From contig JBGSIB010000003.1 in NCBI GenBank assembly GCA_041751955.1, positions 1-64,000 on the forward strand: DNA of 64,000 nt. Reading direction: 5' to 3'. The position numbers were made by a program, and so were the translations under genes. How positions within the stretch are numbered: position 1 is the first letter of the stretch; each line of letters begins with the position of its first letter. The notes under the pieces were generated by a model that was given only the letters and a program-made list of their open reading frames with translations, searched no databases and had not been told where the DNA came from. The DNA comes from UBA2040 sp041751955 (GTDB lineage Bacteria; Bacteroidota; Bacteroidia; Flavobacteriales_D; Crocinitomicaceae). Shown in pieces: positions 53,576 to 63,077 of the stretch.

Positions 53576-54289
53576 TCACTCCCCAAAAAGCACCTCAAAA
53601 TTCAAATCAACAAGTTTGGCTTTTTCCTCTTCTGTTAAAGGATTTCCAGTTAAATCGAGGGCACTTATTTTTTCAAGTTGAAGGATTTGTGGCGGAATTT
53701 TAGTGAATAGGTTTCCGGTTAGAATAATTTCTTCCAACATAACCCATTCGCTTATCGATTCTGGCAATTCAGAAAGTTGATTGTTGGTAAGGTCCACGAG
53801 GTAAACCATTTTCAAGCCACTTAAATCTGCCGGTAATCTTGAAATTTGATTGTAAGCGAGATACAATTCTTCAAGATTCCATAAACCATTTATCGTATCA
53901 GGAAGAGTAGTCAACTGATTTCCTTCCAAACCCAAATATTGCAGGTTTTTGAGATTCCCAATCCATAACGGTAATTCAATCAGATTGTTCGCGTCCAATC
54001 CCAAATCTTCCAGTTGCGTCAATTTACCTATACTTTCTGGTAATTTCCGCAAAAGATTATCTTCCAAATAAAGCCCCTTCAAGTTGATCAGTGAGCCAAT
54101 AGTTTCGGGAATGAGCACGAGGTCTTGCGAAGCTAAATCCAAATATTCTATTTCCAAAGGATGCAACAGCGCATATTCCAAAGAAGTAGTTGTATTGTTG
54201 AGCTTTTCCTCTTCTGATATTTGCGAAAAACCAAAGCTGGATGAAAGCAGGAACAAAGAAAGGAAAATTGTTTTCAAAATCTTAATCAT
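53576..54289 (-). CDS. Secreted leucine-rich-repeat protein
   Basis: A 237-aa protein with a signal peptide (FLLSSSFGFSQ) followed by about seven leucine-rich repeats of 23 residues (for example LTQLEDLGLDANNLIELPLW, LWNLEELYLAYNQISRLP). LRRs bind proteins. It is the length of a short adhesin or periplasmic adaptor. A -7-like TATATTTG lies just upstream on the minus strand. It is a lone gene and its partner is not identifiable. Confidence 0.85.
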   Translation of the reverse strand: MIKILKTIFLSLFLLSSSFGFSQISEEEKLNNTTTSLEYALLHPLEIEYLDLASQDLVLIPETIGSLINLKGLYLEDNLLRKLPESIGKLTQLEDLGLDANNLIELPLWIGNLKNLQYLGLEGNQLTTLPDTINGLWNLEELYLAYNQISRLPADLSGLKMVYLVDLTNNQLSELPESISEWVMLEEIILTGNLFTKIPPQILQLEKISALDLTGNPLTEEEKAKLVDLNFEVLFGE

Positions 54290-54381
54290 TTAATTGAACA
54301 AATATAGACCAAAATGTACTTCAAAAGCTAACGGATTTTAACTCAAAAAAGTATTCTACGAAGCAAATAAATGACAGAAAA

Positions 54382-55344
54382 CTATTGCTTTTTTTGGTAA
54401 TTCTTTTTTTCTATCAATTCTCCATAACGATAATATTCCTCTTGCCACTTCAGTCCTGAAGCTTCATATTTCTCAATATGAACGCAGTTGGATTTGTCAT
54501 AATGGTGAATTTGGTACAGACTACCAATCGTGCTGAAAATGGTTTTTTTGACCAATTTATTGTCTTCATATTCAAAAATTGTATTCTGTTCAATGGTTTT
54601 TGCTTTATCTGGACCGCCGGAAAATGTCCCTTTAATTTTTACCCACAACGTATCATAAGAGTTGTACCGAAATCCTAGTCTCCGCTCAAAATAGCATACG
54701 TTACCCATTACATTTCGAATCGCAAATGACAGTTTGATTTGTTGTCCCGGCTCGTAAAAATCTTGCGGAACCCCAGCGGAATTATATTTTATCTCTAAAG
54801 GCTTAACACGAACATAAAAAACGTCTATTTCTGAGTAAATAGTGGGGTAGTAAAGACTGGTAATATGCAAGGGAAACTCCCCGGAATTTTGTAAAATAAC
54901 CGAAATTGAATCCAATTCTCCATAAAGAATGGTTCCGATGTCTAAAACTTCCTTTTCCATGGAAACGTTAGTTGCAGGATAAATGACTTCACCTTTGATG
55001 CGAATGATGTTCTTCGAATCATATTGTCTGCCATTGTACTGAACAGTAATTGTTTTTGTGAAAGGGCCGATGCGCTTGGTGTCGTAATGAAATTTGATAA
55101 TTCCCTTTCCACCTGGAGCAATCGGTTCGCGCGGGTAGGTGCACATGGAGCCACCGTCACCTGTTGATATTCTGCTGATAATCAAAGCCTCATTGCCTGT
55201 ATTCGTAAATTCAAAGGAACGATTGGCATCAGAATATAGGACAATCTGTCCGTATTCATAGTTTTTCAATTCAAATTCGAGTTTAGCTTGTCCAAAAGAG
55301 AAAAAAAGTAAGCCATGGAAAAGAAAAACAAGTGCAAATTTCAA
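54382..55344 (-). CDS. Secreted DUF1573-like protein
   Basis: A 320-aa protein with a signal peptide (LVFLFHGLLFFSFGQ). DANRSFEFTNTGNEALIISRI and REPIAPGGKGIIKFHYDTKR are the ASPM/SPD2/Hydin-like Ig strand motifs of DUF1573. A second Ig-like domain is near VSMEKEVLDIGTILYGELDS. The C-terminal 50 residues (EKYEASGLKWQEEYYRYGEL) look like a short MORN/toxin-antitoxin-like tail. Function unknown. It sits 92 nt from the LRR gene and could be co-transcribed with it. Confidence 0.75.
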   Translation of the reverse strand: MKFALVFLFHGLLFFSFGQAKLEFELKNYEYGQIVLYSDANRSFEFTNTGNEALIISRISTGDGGSMCTYPREPIAPGGKGIIKFHYDTKRIGPFTKTITVQYNGRQYDSKNIIRIKGEVIYPATNVSMEKEVLDIGTILYGELDSISVILQNSGEFPLHITSLYYPTIYSEIDVFYVRVKPLEIKYNSAGVPQDFYEPGQQIKLSFAIRNVMGNVCYFERRLGFRYNSYDTLWVKIKGTFSGGPDKAKTIEQNTIFEYEDNKLVKKTIFSTIGSLYQIHHYDKSNCVHIEKYEASGLKWQEEYYRYGELIEKKNYQKKQ

Positions 55345-55432
55345 TGGATTCGATTTTAAAGTTGCTTAAATCTATACACTTTTTAAAAGCGAAATAATTC
55401 TTTAACGAATAATTAATTCGGAATTACTCATT

Positions 55433-56140
55433 TCAACAACGGGCCATTTTTTTCTTTTTTCCAATGGCTCCACGCGCTTCAACTTTTTCAATATACTCCA
55501 GTGCCAAAGGAACTTTGCAAGCCGTTCCATTCATATCAACCGTTATTGGACCAATGTTTGTACCAATTTTTTTGGCAATTTCCGTCAAGTCTGAAATATA
55601 ACTTCCGATCGCAATGACAAAACCATTCATTGTATATTTTACACGATTGGGAGCCTTGTGAATTTTGTTTTGCACCAATTCTAATAAATCAGTATACTTT
55701 TTTAGTTCTAATTTTTCATCGGGATGAACAGAAGCGTACGAAGCTAAAGTTGACCAGCCCGCCGCCGCAATATTCTCTTCAGGAGATTCTATCCATTTCA
55801 AACCCAATTCAAATCCAAAATCTGTTTCAGCCGCAACCCATGGCACAGCAAATTCACTCAAATAATACCAATACGCAGCTTTTACCCAATCGTCTAAATT
55901 TTCCTTGCTTATTTTCTTTTCATCCGCCATCAATCCAGCCAAATACATGGCATCCGAATTACCCGTAGCGTATAATGCCAAGGATAGTTCGTGGTTCTTT
56001 TTTGTTTTTTTGAGAATCTTCTTAAGATCAGCAACTTTAACGCCAAAAAAAGGTTCTTTTGCTCCATGTCGACCAAGAGTCTTCTTAGTTTGAGCATCGC
56101 TGTACGATTCTAGTTCTTTGAGGACTTCTTGAAGGTTCAT
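55433..56140 (-). CDS. DNA alkylation repair protein (AlkD-like)
   Basis: A 235-aa all-helical HEAT-like protein of the AlkD/DNA alkylation repair family (GRHGAKEPFFGVKVADLKKI, LSEFAVPWVAAETDFGFEL, ENIAAAGWSTLASYASVHPD). These enzymes excise alkylated bases such as 3-methyladenine and 7-methylguanine in base excision repair. The C-terminal basic tail (IGKKKKMARC) suits DNA binding. Whether this member is an active glycosylase is inferred from family. It is 48 nt from the methyltransferase gene. Confidence 0.82.
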   Translation of the reverse strand: MNLQEVLKELESYSDAQTKKTLGRHGAKEPFFGVKVADLKKILKKTKKNHELSLALYATGNSDAMYLAGLMADEKKISKENLDDWVKAAYWYYLSEFAVPWVAAETDFGFELGLKWIESPEENIAAAGWSTLASYASVHPDEKLELKKYTDLLELVQNKIHKAPNRVKYTMNGFVIAIGSYISDLTEIAKKIGTNIGPITVDMNGTACKVPLALEYIEKVEARGAIGKKKKMARC

Positions 56141-56188
56141 ACTTTTTGGATTTTATTGAAATTAATAAAAGAGATTTTTCTAAAAAGA

Positions 56189-56992
56189 TTAATGTTTTTC
56201 CCCAACAATCGCATAAACCATGGGTATTTTGTCTTCCAAATGCTTTATACGAAATTTCTTTGGTGCAATTTCCTCAGTATGCTGAAAACAATTGTAGGGT
56301 GAATAATCGAATTCATTCAGTGATTGAATTGAATTTCCGTTTTGTATCAAACTGGTGACAACTTCTCCTAAACCGTGATTCCAAGTTATATTTTTGACTT
56401 GAATGTCTGCTTCGCGCTCGGCATAAGTTCCGCTTTCTTGTTCAACAATCGGTTCTGTATTGAAATAACGGTATTGAATTTTCTCAAAATTATCATCAAA
56501 CATCCAAACCAGCGGATGAAATTCAACCAAAACAAATTGTCCGTTTGGCTTTAAAAATTGTGCTACAATCTTCGCCCATTTGTCTATGTCTGGCATCCAA
56601 CCTATGGTACCGTAACTGGTAAAAACAACATCAAATTTTTCGTCTAAATACTCTGGTAAATCATACAAATCGCAACAAATAAATTGTGCATCGACTTTTG
56701 TTTTTTGAGCTAGTTCTTTTGCCGTAGTAATGGCTTTGTCAGAAAGATCAACGCCTGTAACGGAGGCGCCTAATCGAGCCAGCGAAATGCTATCCTGACC
56801 GAAGTGACATTGCAGGTGAAGAATTTTCTTTCCTTTGATGTTCCCTAAGAGGCCAAGTTCGATATCGTTTAGAGACGATTTACCTTTCAAAAAACCTTCA
56901 ACATCATAAAATTCGGAAGCATAGTGTGCATCCACTCGCTCATTCCATGATTTTCGATTGACTTCGATATAGTTTTTGCTTGCATCTGTCAT
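56189..56992 (-). CDS. Class I SAM-dependent methyltransferase
   Basis: A 267-aa methyltransferase. ILHLQCHFGQDSISLARLG is motif I with an unusual GQD, and VTGVDLSDKAI motif II, VVFTSYGTIGWMPDIDKWA follows. The family is common in Bacteroidota and its substrate is unknown. It ends 18 nt before the start of the GNAT gene read in the other direction along the minus strand, so the run GNAT, methyltransferase and AlkD is probably one operon or closely spaced. Confidence 0.8.
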   Translation of the reverse strand: MTDASKNYIEVNRKSWNERVDAHYASEFYDVEGFLKGKSSLNDIELGLLGNIKGKKILHLQCHFGQDSISLARLGASVTGVDLSDKAITTAKELAQKTKVDAQFICCDLYDLPEYLDEKFDVVFTSYGTIGWMPDIDKWAKIVAQFLKPNGQFVLVEFHPLVWMFDDNFEKIQYRYFNTEPIVEQESGTYAEREADIQVKNITWNHGLGEVVTSLIQNGNSIQSLNEFDYSPYNCFQHTEEIAPKKFRIKHLEDKIPMVYAIVGEKH

Positions 56993-57010
56993 GATTCGAA
57001 AATAACGAAT

Positions 57011-57601
57011 TCAAATCGATTCCATTAATTTTTGACGAATAGCTGATTCCCATTCCGTTTTCAAAACACTCAAGACAATGCTGTCTCTTCTGCCAGTTGG
57101 ACTAGCGCAATTGCTTCGAAGTACACCTTCTGGAACGCATCCTATGCTTTTCATGGCGGCTATCGACCGGGCATTGTTGTTGTCGGCACGAAATTCAACT
57201 CTGTCCAGATTTAAAATATCAAATGCGTATTGCAGCAATAAGAATTTGCAGTTTTTGTTTAATCCCGTTCCTTGAAATTTTTTGCCATACCAGGTGAAGC
57301 CCAATTGTGTCGTATTATGCAAAGCTTGGTAATCATAAAATCGGGTAGAACCCGCGACTTCATTCGTCTTTTTATCAATGACCAAAAAAGGGTAGGTGTG
57401 TTCGTTTTTTCTACCTTCTAGGGCATGATGAAGGTATTTCTCCAGATTTTCAGCACCAGCTCCGCTCAGTAAAGAATAGGTCCAAAGTTCGGGTTCATTT
57501 TCAGAATAGGGCAGTAAAACGTCAAAGACGTCTACTGTTAGTGGACGCAAAATAACGCGGTTATTTTCGAGAACAATGTCTTTTGAAAAATCGAATTTCA
57601 T
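57011..57601 (-). CDS. GNAT-family acetyltransferase (RimJ/RimL-like)
   Basis: A 196-aa acetyltransferase. RVILRPLTVDVFDVLLPYSE starts the RimJ/L fold; QLGFTWYGKKFQGTGLNKNC carries the acetyl-CoA-binding loop, and NLDRVEFRADNNNARSIAAM with SIGCVPEGVLRSNC the family-conserved helix. It may acetylate protein N termini or small molecules. It is 13 nt downstream of uvrA. Confidence 0.85.
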   Translation of the reverse strand: MKFDFSKDIVLENNRVILRPLTVDVFDVLLPYSENEPELWTYSLLSGAGAENLEKYLHHALEGRKNEHTYPFLVIDKKTNEVAGSTRFYDYQALHNTTQLGFTWYGKKFQGTGLNKNCKFLLLQYAFDILNLDRVEFRADNNNARSIAAMKSIGCVPEGVLRSNCASPTGRRDSIVLSVLKTEWESAIRQKLMESI

Positions 57602-57614
57602 TTTAAACCTTTGC

Positions 57615-60395
57615 TTAAAGTTTCTCTTTCAAATAAGTTCCTGTATAGCTGTTTTTTTGTTTTACTAATTCCTCAGGTGTTCCTGCAAAAACAAGATTTC
57701 CACCTTTATCTCCGCCTTCTGGACCCAAATCGATGAGGTAATCAGCACACTTTATAACATCCATATTGTGCTCGATGACAACAACGGAATGCCCATTGTT
57801 TATCAAAGCATTTAAAGCAATTATGAGTTTTTTCACGTCGTGAAAGTGCAAACCTGTAGTTGGTTCGTCAAAAATAAACAGAGTGGTATCTGCATTTGCT
57901 CCTTTGGCAAGGAATGAAGCTAGCTTAACTCTTTGTGCTTCCCCACCGCTTAGCGTGCTTGAGGATTGCCCCAATTGCAAATAACCTAAGCCAACATCCA
58001 AAAGAGGTTGCAGTTTCTCCACAATTTTCGCTTCTGTTTTTCCTGTCATAGTGCGAAAGAAACTGACCGCTTCTTCAATATCCATTGCGAGCAATTGAGC
58101 GATATTTACACCGTTCAATTCTACTTCTAATGTTTCTTGTTTGTAGCGCGTTCCAGAGCAGATATCACAAGCTAAATGCACATCAGCCATAAACTGCATG
58201 CCCACAGTAATTTCACCTTCGCCTTCGCACATTTCGCAGCGGCCACCTTCTACGTTGAAAGAGAAAAAACCAGGTTTGTAACCTCTATTTCTTGCCAATG
58301 GGGCTTTTGAGAACAAATCGCGTATATCATCGAAAGCCTTGACATACGTTGCTGGATTGCTTCGCGAAGATTTACCAATTGGATTCTGATCCACAAATTC
58401 AACTGTTTTAATCAGCTTCAAATCGCCAGAAATGGATTTGTATGCACCATTGGGATTACTCGTTACTATTCCCAAAAAACCGCGAACACCAGGGTAGAGG
58501 ATATCTCGAATCAAAGTTGATTTGCCAGAACCACTTACTCCTGTTACGCAAACTAAGCTGTTCAATGGTATTTCAACATCAATTGTTTTGAGGTTGTTTT
58601 TTCGAGCCCCAAATATTTCGATGACATTTTTCTTGGTTCGTCTTTTTGCAGGCACTTCAATTTTTTCTTTTTCCAACAAGTAATCTGCCGTCAGTGAGTT
58701 TTTCGCTTTGAGCAAAGCCTTGTGGTCACCTTGAAATACCAATTCGCCACCATATCTGCCAGCTCCTGGACCGATATCCAAGATTTCGTCTGCTGCTTTC
58801 ATAATATCCTCTTCGTGTTCAACGATGATGACGGTATTGCCTAAATCTCTCAGATTCTGGAGAACTTTCACCAAACGAGCTGTATCTCTTGGATGTAAAC
58901 CAATGGAAGGTTCATCCAAAATATACATCGAACCAACCAAGTTGCTACCTAAAGATGTTGCAAGATTGATACGTTGTGACTCACCACCAGATAGAGAGTT
59001 AGCAGAACGATTCAAAGTTAAATACCCTAAGCCGACTTCACATAAAAATTGCAAACGACCTGTTATTTCCGGTAATATTCTTTTGGCAACTTGGGCATCT
59101 TGGTTCATTAAATCCAATCCTTGGAAAAATTTCAAAGCATCTTGAACAGGCATCAGAACAATATCTGTAATGGATTTGCCGTCAATTTTTACATAATTGG
59201 CATCTTTTCGCAGTCTCGAACCATGGCAATCCTTGCAGCTCGTCTTCCCGCGATAGCGTGAAAGCATAACACGGTATTGAATTTTATAGGTTTGCGATTC
59301 TAGGAATTTGAAAAATTTATTCAGACCTTCAAAGTATTGATTTCCAGTCCAAAGCAATTCATATTGTTCCTTTGTTAATTCGTCAATTGGTCTATGAATG
59401 GGAAAATCAAATTTCTTGGCGTTCATAACCAATTGGTTCAAATACTCACCCATCGATTCTCCTTTCCAGCAAGCAATCGCGCCGTCATAAACACTTTTCG
59501 TACGGTCAGGGATAACGAGATTTTCATCTATCCCAATCACCAAACCAAAACCTTCACAGGTTCGACAAGCGCCGTAAGGGTTATTGAAAGTAAAAAAGTG
59601 TTCGTTAGGTTCTTGAAAAACTTTACCATTCAATTCAAAACGATTGGAGAAAGTATATTTCTTATTTGAGCTAGGAAAAAAGATATTGCAAACACCATTT
59701 CCCTCGCCAAATGCCAAGTTGATGGAATCTCCAATTCTGGACTCTTCTTCTTCCTCTTCAAAACGACAAACAACTCTGTCTACTAAAAGCTGGGCATTTT
59801 GAATATCCTTGGGAGGGTTTTTCAAAATATCTTCCAAGTTAACAGTATCGTCATTTAAAAATAAGCGAGCATATCCTTGATCGAAGAGTAATTTTAATTG
59901 ACGTTCGACACCATATTTTTCAAATCCCAAGATAGGCGCCAAAATCATGGCTTTTTCGCTATCTTCTTGCGATTTCAAAAGTTGGAGAACATCTTGCACA
60001 TTGTGTTTCTTCACCACCTCTCCTGAATCTGGATCAATCGTTTTTCCAACTCGAGCAAAAAGGATTTTCATGTAGTCATAAATCTCCGTAGTGGTGCCAA
60101 CAGTTGAACGAGGATTACTCGTTATCACTTTTTGCTCTATGGCTATGGCAGGAGCAATTCCTTTGATATAATCCGTTTCAGGCTTATCGAGTTTCCCCAA
60201 AAATTGACGCACGTAAGCAGAAAGACTTTCAATAAATCTTCGTTGACCTTCAGCATATAATGTATCAAATGCCAAGGAGGACTTACCGGAACCTGAAAGA
60301 CCAGTGACAACAGTCATTTTACCGTGCGGTATTTTAACATCCAGACTCTTCAGATTGTGCACTCTGGCACCTTTAACTTCTATGAATTTTTGCAT
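57615..60395 (-). CDS. uvrA: Excinuclease ABC subunit A
   Basis: A 926-aa UvrA, the damage-recognition ATPase of nucleotide excision repair. It has two ABC modules: Walker A GLSGSGKSSLAFDTLYAEGQ and GVSGSGKSTLIRDILYP; signature LSGGESQRINLATSLG and LSGGEAQRVKLASFLA; Walker B DEPSIGLHPRD and DEPTTGLHFHD. Zinc modules are CRTCEGFG and CKDCHGSR, then CEMCEGEGE and CDICSGTR. The usual length is 930-960. Its promoter region is shared with the divergent secreted protein gene at 60577. The UvrB and UvrC genes are elsewhere. Confidence 0.97.
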   Translation of the reverse strand: MQKFIEVKGARVHNLKSLDVKIPHGKMTVVTGLSGSGKSSLAFDTLYAEGQRRFIESLSAYVRQFLGKLDKPETDYIKGIAPAIAIEQKVITSNPRSTVGTTTEIYDYMKILFARVGKTIDPDSGEVVKKHNVQDVLQLLKSQEDSEKAMILAPILGFEKYGVERQLKLLFDQGYARLFLNDDTVNLEDILKNPPKDIQNAQLLVDRVVCRFEEEEEESRIGDSINLAFGEGNGVCNIFFPSSNKKYTFSNRFELNGKVFQEPNEHFFTFNNPYGACRTCEGFGLVIGIDENLVIPDRTKSVYDGAIACWKGESMGEYLNQLVMNAKKFDFPIHRPIDELTKEQYELLWTGNQYFEGLNKFFKFLESQTYKIQYRVMLSRYRGKTSCKDCHGSRLRKDANYVKIDGKSITDIVLMPVQDALKFFQGLDLMNQDAQVAKRILPEITGRLQFLCEVGLGYLTLNRSANSLSGGESQRINLATSLGSNLVGSMYILDEPSIGLHPRDTARLVKVLQNLRDLGNTVIIVEHEEDIMKAADEILDIGPGAGRYGGELVFQGDHKALLKAKNSLTADYLLEKEKIEVPAKRRTKKNVIEIFGARKNNLKTIDVEIPLNSLVCVTGVSGSGKSTLIRDILYPGVRGFLGIVTSNPNGAYKSISGDLKLIKTVEFVDQNPIGKSSRSNPATYVKAFDDIRDLFSKAPLARNRGYKPGFFSFNVEGGRCEMCEGEGEITVGMQFMADVHLACDICSGTRYKQETLEVELNGVNIAQLLAMDIEEAVSFFRTMTGKTEAKIVEKLQPLLDVGLGYLQLGQSSSTLSGGEAQRVKLASFLAKGANADTTLFIFDEPTTGLHFHDVKKLIIALNALINNGHSVVVIEHNMDVIKCADYLIDLGPEGGDKGGNLVFAGTPEELVKQKNSYTGTYLKEKL

Positions 60396-60576
60396 TAAGC
60401 GGGAATACTTTTTTTGGAGAATAAAGATACTGTTTTTGATTCAACCTCAGGCCAGTCTGGATAGTACTATTTGTTTCAATTTTTAACCTTAAGCAACTTT
60501 TATGTCTATTCAGAGAAAAAAAACTTATTTTTGACGACGAAAAATTAGAAACCTAAAAAACTAAAAAATAACCACC

Positions 60577-62160
60577 ATGAAGAAAATTGTCTCAGGTATT
60601 TTGCTTTGTCTTATTTCAGTAACATGTTCATTCAGTCAGCAATACAATGTTGAATGGGGTGAATTGGGGAAAGGAAAAGGTCGCGCATACGATATTTTGC
60701 CAGTTTCAGGTAAGGATTTCTTTACCTTGCATGCTACAGGAAGTAGAATGTTTCCAACCTATCGTGTTGCAGAGCATAAAGATTTCGTAATGACCAAAAC
60801 AGGTCGAATTGTTATGAAGGTTGATGGTAGCGCGGCATCATATGAAGGTTCGAAAGTCATTGGTGGAAAATTTGTTGTTTTTCTTTCCGATAGAAAAGGT
60901 GATGAGAATAAGTTTTATATGCAAGAGTATAGCAATGACTTAGAGCCAAAAGGAAATGCTATAGAGTTGGCCAAATACAAAATTGAAAAAGGCAAAAACA
61001 GAGGTAGTTTTAGCATTATTTCTTCTGAAGATGCTGCTTTCTTTGCAGTAATTTGGACGATTCCAGGTAAAAAGGAAGCTCCAGATTCATACGGATTTAA
61101 AGTATTCGATAATGAGTTGAGTGAAGTTTCGGAGGGTGATTACGAATTACCGTATGATGGAAATTTGTCAACAATCAACCAGCAGTATTTGTCCAACTCA
61201 GGTGATTATTTTCTTTCTGTCAGTGAATATAAAGCGCCTGAAAAGAAGCGTCTTTTTAGAAATTATGCGGACTTCAAAGCAATGCACATTTTACATATTA
61301 CCCCTGATGATGTTGAAGAATACACGATGGAAATGGGAGGAAAACGTATAGAGACAATTTTAATGAATTCGGATAATTCTGGAATCTTTTCATTAGTAGG
61401 ATTGTACGGTAAAAAAGAGGCCGCAGGAGTTGCTGGAATCTTTAATATTAAACTGGATTTCTTCAAAAACAAAGTTTTAAAAGAGGGATTTGAAGAATTC
61501 TCAAAGGATTTCATCACACAAGATTGGTCTGACAGACAAAAAGAAAAGGCAGACAAGCGCAGTGCGAAAGGAAAGGGAGATCCACAATTGTACAATTATT
61601 TAATGCGTCAAACTGAAGTGTTAAAAGATGGAAGCGTAGTTGGATCGATGGAACAATATTACGTGGTTGTAAATACGTATACAGATTCTAAAGGAAATAC
61701 ACGTACAACATACACATACTATTACAACGACATTATTGCCTTTAAAATTGGTAAGGACGGTGAATTTGATTGGGTAAAGAAAATCAACAAGTATCAAGTT
61801 TCAACCAATGATGGAGGGCCTTTGAGTAGCTACTGTCGTTTTGTAGATGGCGATAAAATTGCTTTCATATTCAATGATAATGTGGTTAATTACGATGAAA
61901 AAGGAAAGTTTATCGACAAAAAAGGAGGTTCAGTTGCCGCAGCTAATTACCGAAAAAAGAAAAATGTGGTTGCACTCGTTACATTAGATGCAAATGATGG
62001 AGAAATGGAAAGAGAAACTTTCTTTGATAGAAATGAATTAGAAGCTATCGCTGTGCCGAAAATGTTCAACGTAGATTATACCAATGGAGAAGTTCTGTTG
62101 TACGCTATTATGCGTTCAAAAGAACGCTTTGGAATTATTGAATTAGATAACAAACGATAG
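60577..62160 (+). CDS. Large secreted protein, unknown function
   Basis: A 527-aa protein with a signal peptide ending TCSFSQ (residue 21). The mature protein is strand-rich with several WD-like strand patterns (SGDYFLSVSEYKAPEKKRL, DKIAFIFNDNVVNYDEKG, NGEVLLYAIMRSKERF), fitting a propeller. No T9SS domain is seen. The region around residue 330 is lysine-rich. The gene is divergent from uvrA over 181 nt and is followed by a strong terminator, so it is monocistronic. Confidence 0.7.
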   Translation: MKKIVSGILLCLISVTCSFSQQYNVEWGELGKGKGRAYDILPVSGKDFFTLHATGSRMFPTYRVAEHKDFVMTKTGRIVMKVDGSAASYEGSKVIGGKFVVFLSDRKGDENKFYMQEYSNDLEPKGNAIELAKYKIEKGKNRGSFSIISSEDAAFFAVIWTIPGKKEAPDSYGFKVFDNELSEVSEGDYELPYDGNLSTINQQYLSNSGDYFLSVSEYKAPEKKRLFRNYADFKAMHILHITPDDVEEYTMEMGGKRIETILMNSDNSGIFSLVGLYGKKEAAGVAGIFNIKLDFFKNKVLKEGFEEFSKDFITQDWSDRQKEKADKRSAKGKGDPQLYNYLMRQTEVLKDGSVVGSMEQYYVVVNTYTDSKGNTRTTYTYYYNDIIAFKIGKDGEFDWVKKINKYQVSTNDGGPLSSYCRFVDGDKIAFIFNDNVVNYDEKGKFIDKKGGSVAAANYRKKKNVVALVTLDANDGEMERETFFDRNELEAIAVPKMFNVDYTNGEVLLYAIMRSKERFGIIELDNKR

Positions 62161-62170
62161 GATAAAATGC

Positions 62171-62210
62171 ACTGGGAGAATCCAATTTTAAAGTTTCTCC
62201 CAGTTTTTTA
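62171..62210 (+). terminator. Intrinsic terminator after the secreted protein gene
   Basis: ACTGGGAGAA (62171-62180) and TTCTCCCAGT (62195-62204) form a perfect 10-bp stem with a 14-nt loop, followed by six T's. Confidence 0.85.
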
Positions 62211-62335
62211 AACAAAATTTTGCCAATTCAATACTTTAACGTACTTTAGCTATTCAAACATAAAACAAAAACGCGTATAGATATATTTTACACTTGATTT
62301 AAGTAATTGATTATTAACAATTAAAAAGTGTAACT

Positions 62336-62935
62336 ATGTCTTTAATAAAACAAGAAGATAGCGTTTTAGTATCCCAGTATATTAACGGAAACGAAAAAGC
62401 ATTTGAAACGCTCATGTTGCGTCATAAAGATCGTGTTTACCGTTCTATCTATCTAAAAATTAAAAATCCAGCTTTGGCTGAAGATATATTCCAAGAGGTT
62501 TTTATCAAAATCATCAACACGATGAAATTGGGTAATTACAATGAGGAAGGTAAATTTTTACCATGGGCTTTGCGCATCGCTCAAAATATGGTAATCGATC
62601 ATTTTCGTCGAAATAAAAAAATCAAATTGATTTCAGAAAGTTCTTCTGCCTCTGATGATTACAATATTTTTCATACTTTGAAAATGGAGGATTCAAATAT
62701 TGAGGACTCGATTACGAAAGTAGAAATGGAAAAACAAGCGGTGGATTTAATTGCTTATTTGCCAGAACCACAAAGAGAAATTTTAATCATGCGTCTTTTC
62801 CAAGACATGAGTTTCAAAGACATCGCTGAAGCGAAAGAAATCAGTATCAACACGGCTTTAGGTCGCATGCGATATGCTTTGATTAACATGCGTAAAATCA
62901 TGGAAGAAAACAATATTGCACTTGACTTTGCCTGA
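62336..62935 (+). CDS. ECF-type RNA polymerase sigma factor
   Basis: A 199-aa sigma-70 family ECF factor. Region 2 has RVYRSIYLKIKNPALAEDIF and KFLPWALRIAQNMVIDHFRR; region 4 has LPEPQREILIMRLFQDMSFK followed by an HTH (DIAEAKEISINTALGRMRYA). It directs RNA polymerase to a set of promoters. No anti-sigma (FecR-like or DUF-type) gene lies next to it within the window, unlike the usual arrangement. An intrinsic terminator follows 25 nt after its stop. Confidence 0.92.
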   Translation: MSLIKQEDSVLVSQYINGNEKAFETLMLRHKDRVYRSIYLKIKNPALAEDIFQEVFIKIINTMKLGNYNEEGKFLPWALRIAQNMVIDHFRRNKKIKLISESSSASDDYNIFHTLKMEDSNIEDSITKVEMEKQAVDLIAYLPEPQREILIMRLFQDMSFKDIAEAKEISINTALGRMRYALINMRKIMEENNIALDFA

Positions 62936-62960
62936 TTTTTTGTGATTTAAAAGTCAATGA

Positions 62961-62987
62961 AAGCGTCTGAAATGGACGCTTTTTTTA
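62961..62987 (+). terminator. Intrinsic terminator after the sigma-factor gene
   Basis: AAGCGTC (62961-62967), a 7-nt loop, GACGCTT (62975-62981) and a T-run form a rho-independent terminator. Confidence 0.8.
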
Positions 62988-63077
62988 TGCGAGTATTAAT
63001 TGTAGGTTAATTCATTTTCTTACCTATTTATTATTGAAAATAAAGGTTGTACATTGCGTTCGCGCGTAGAGTAATGT

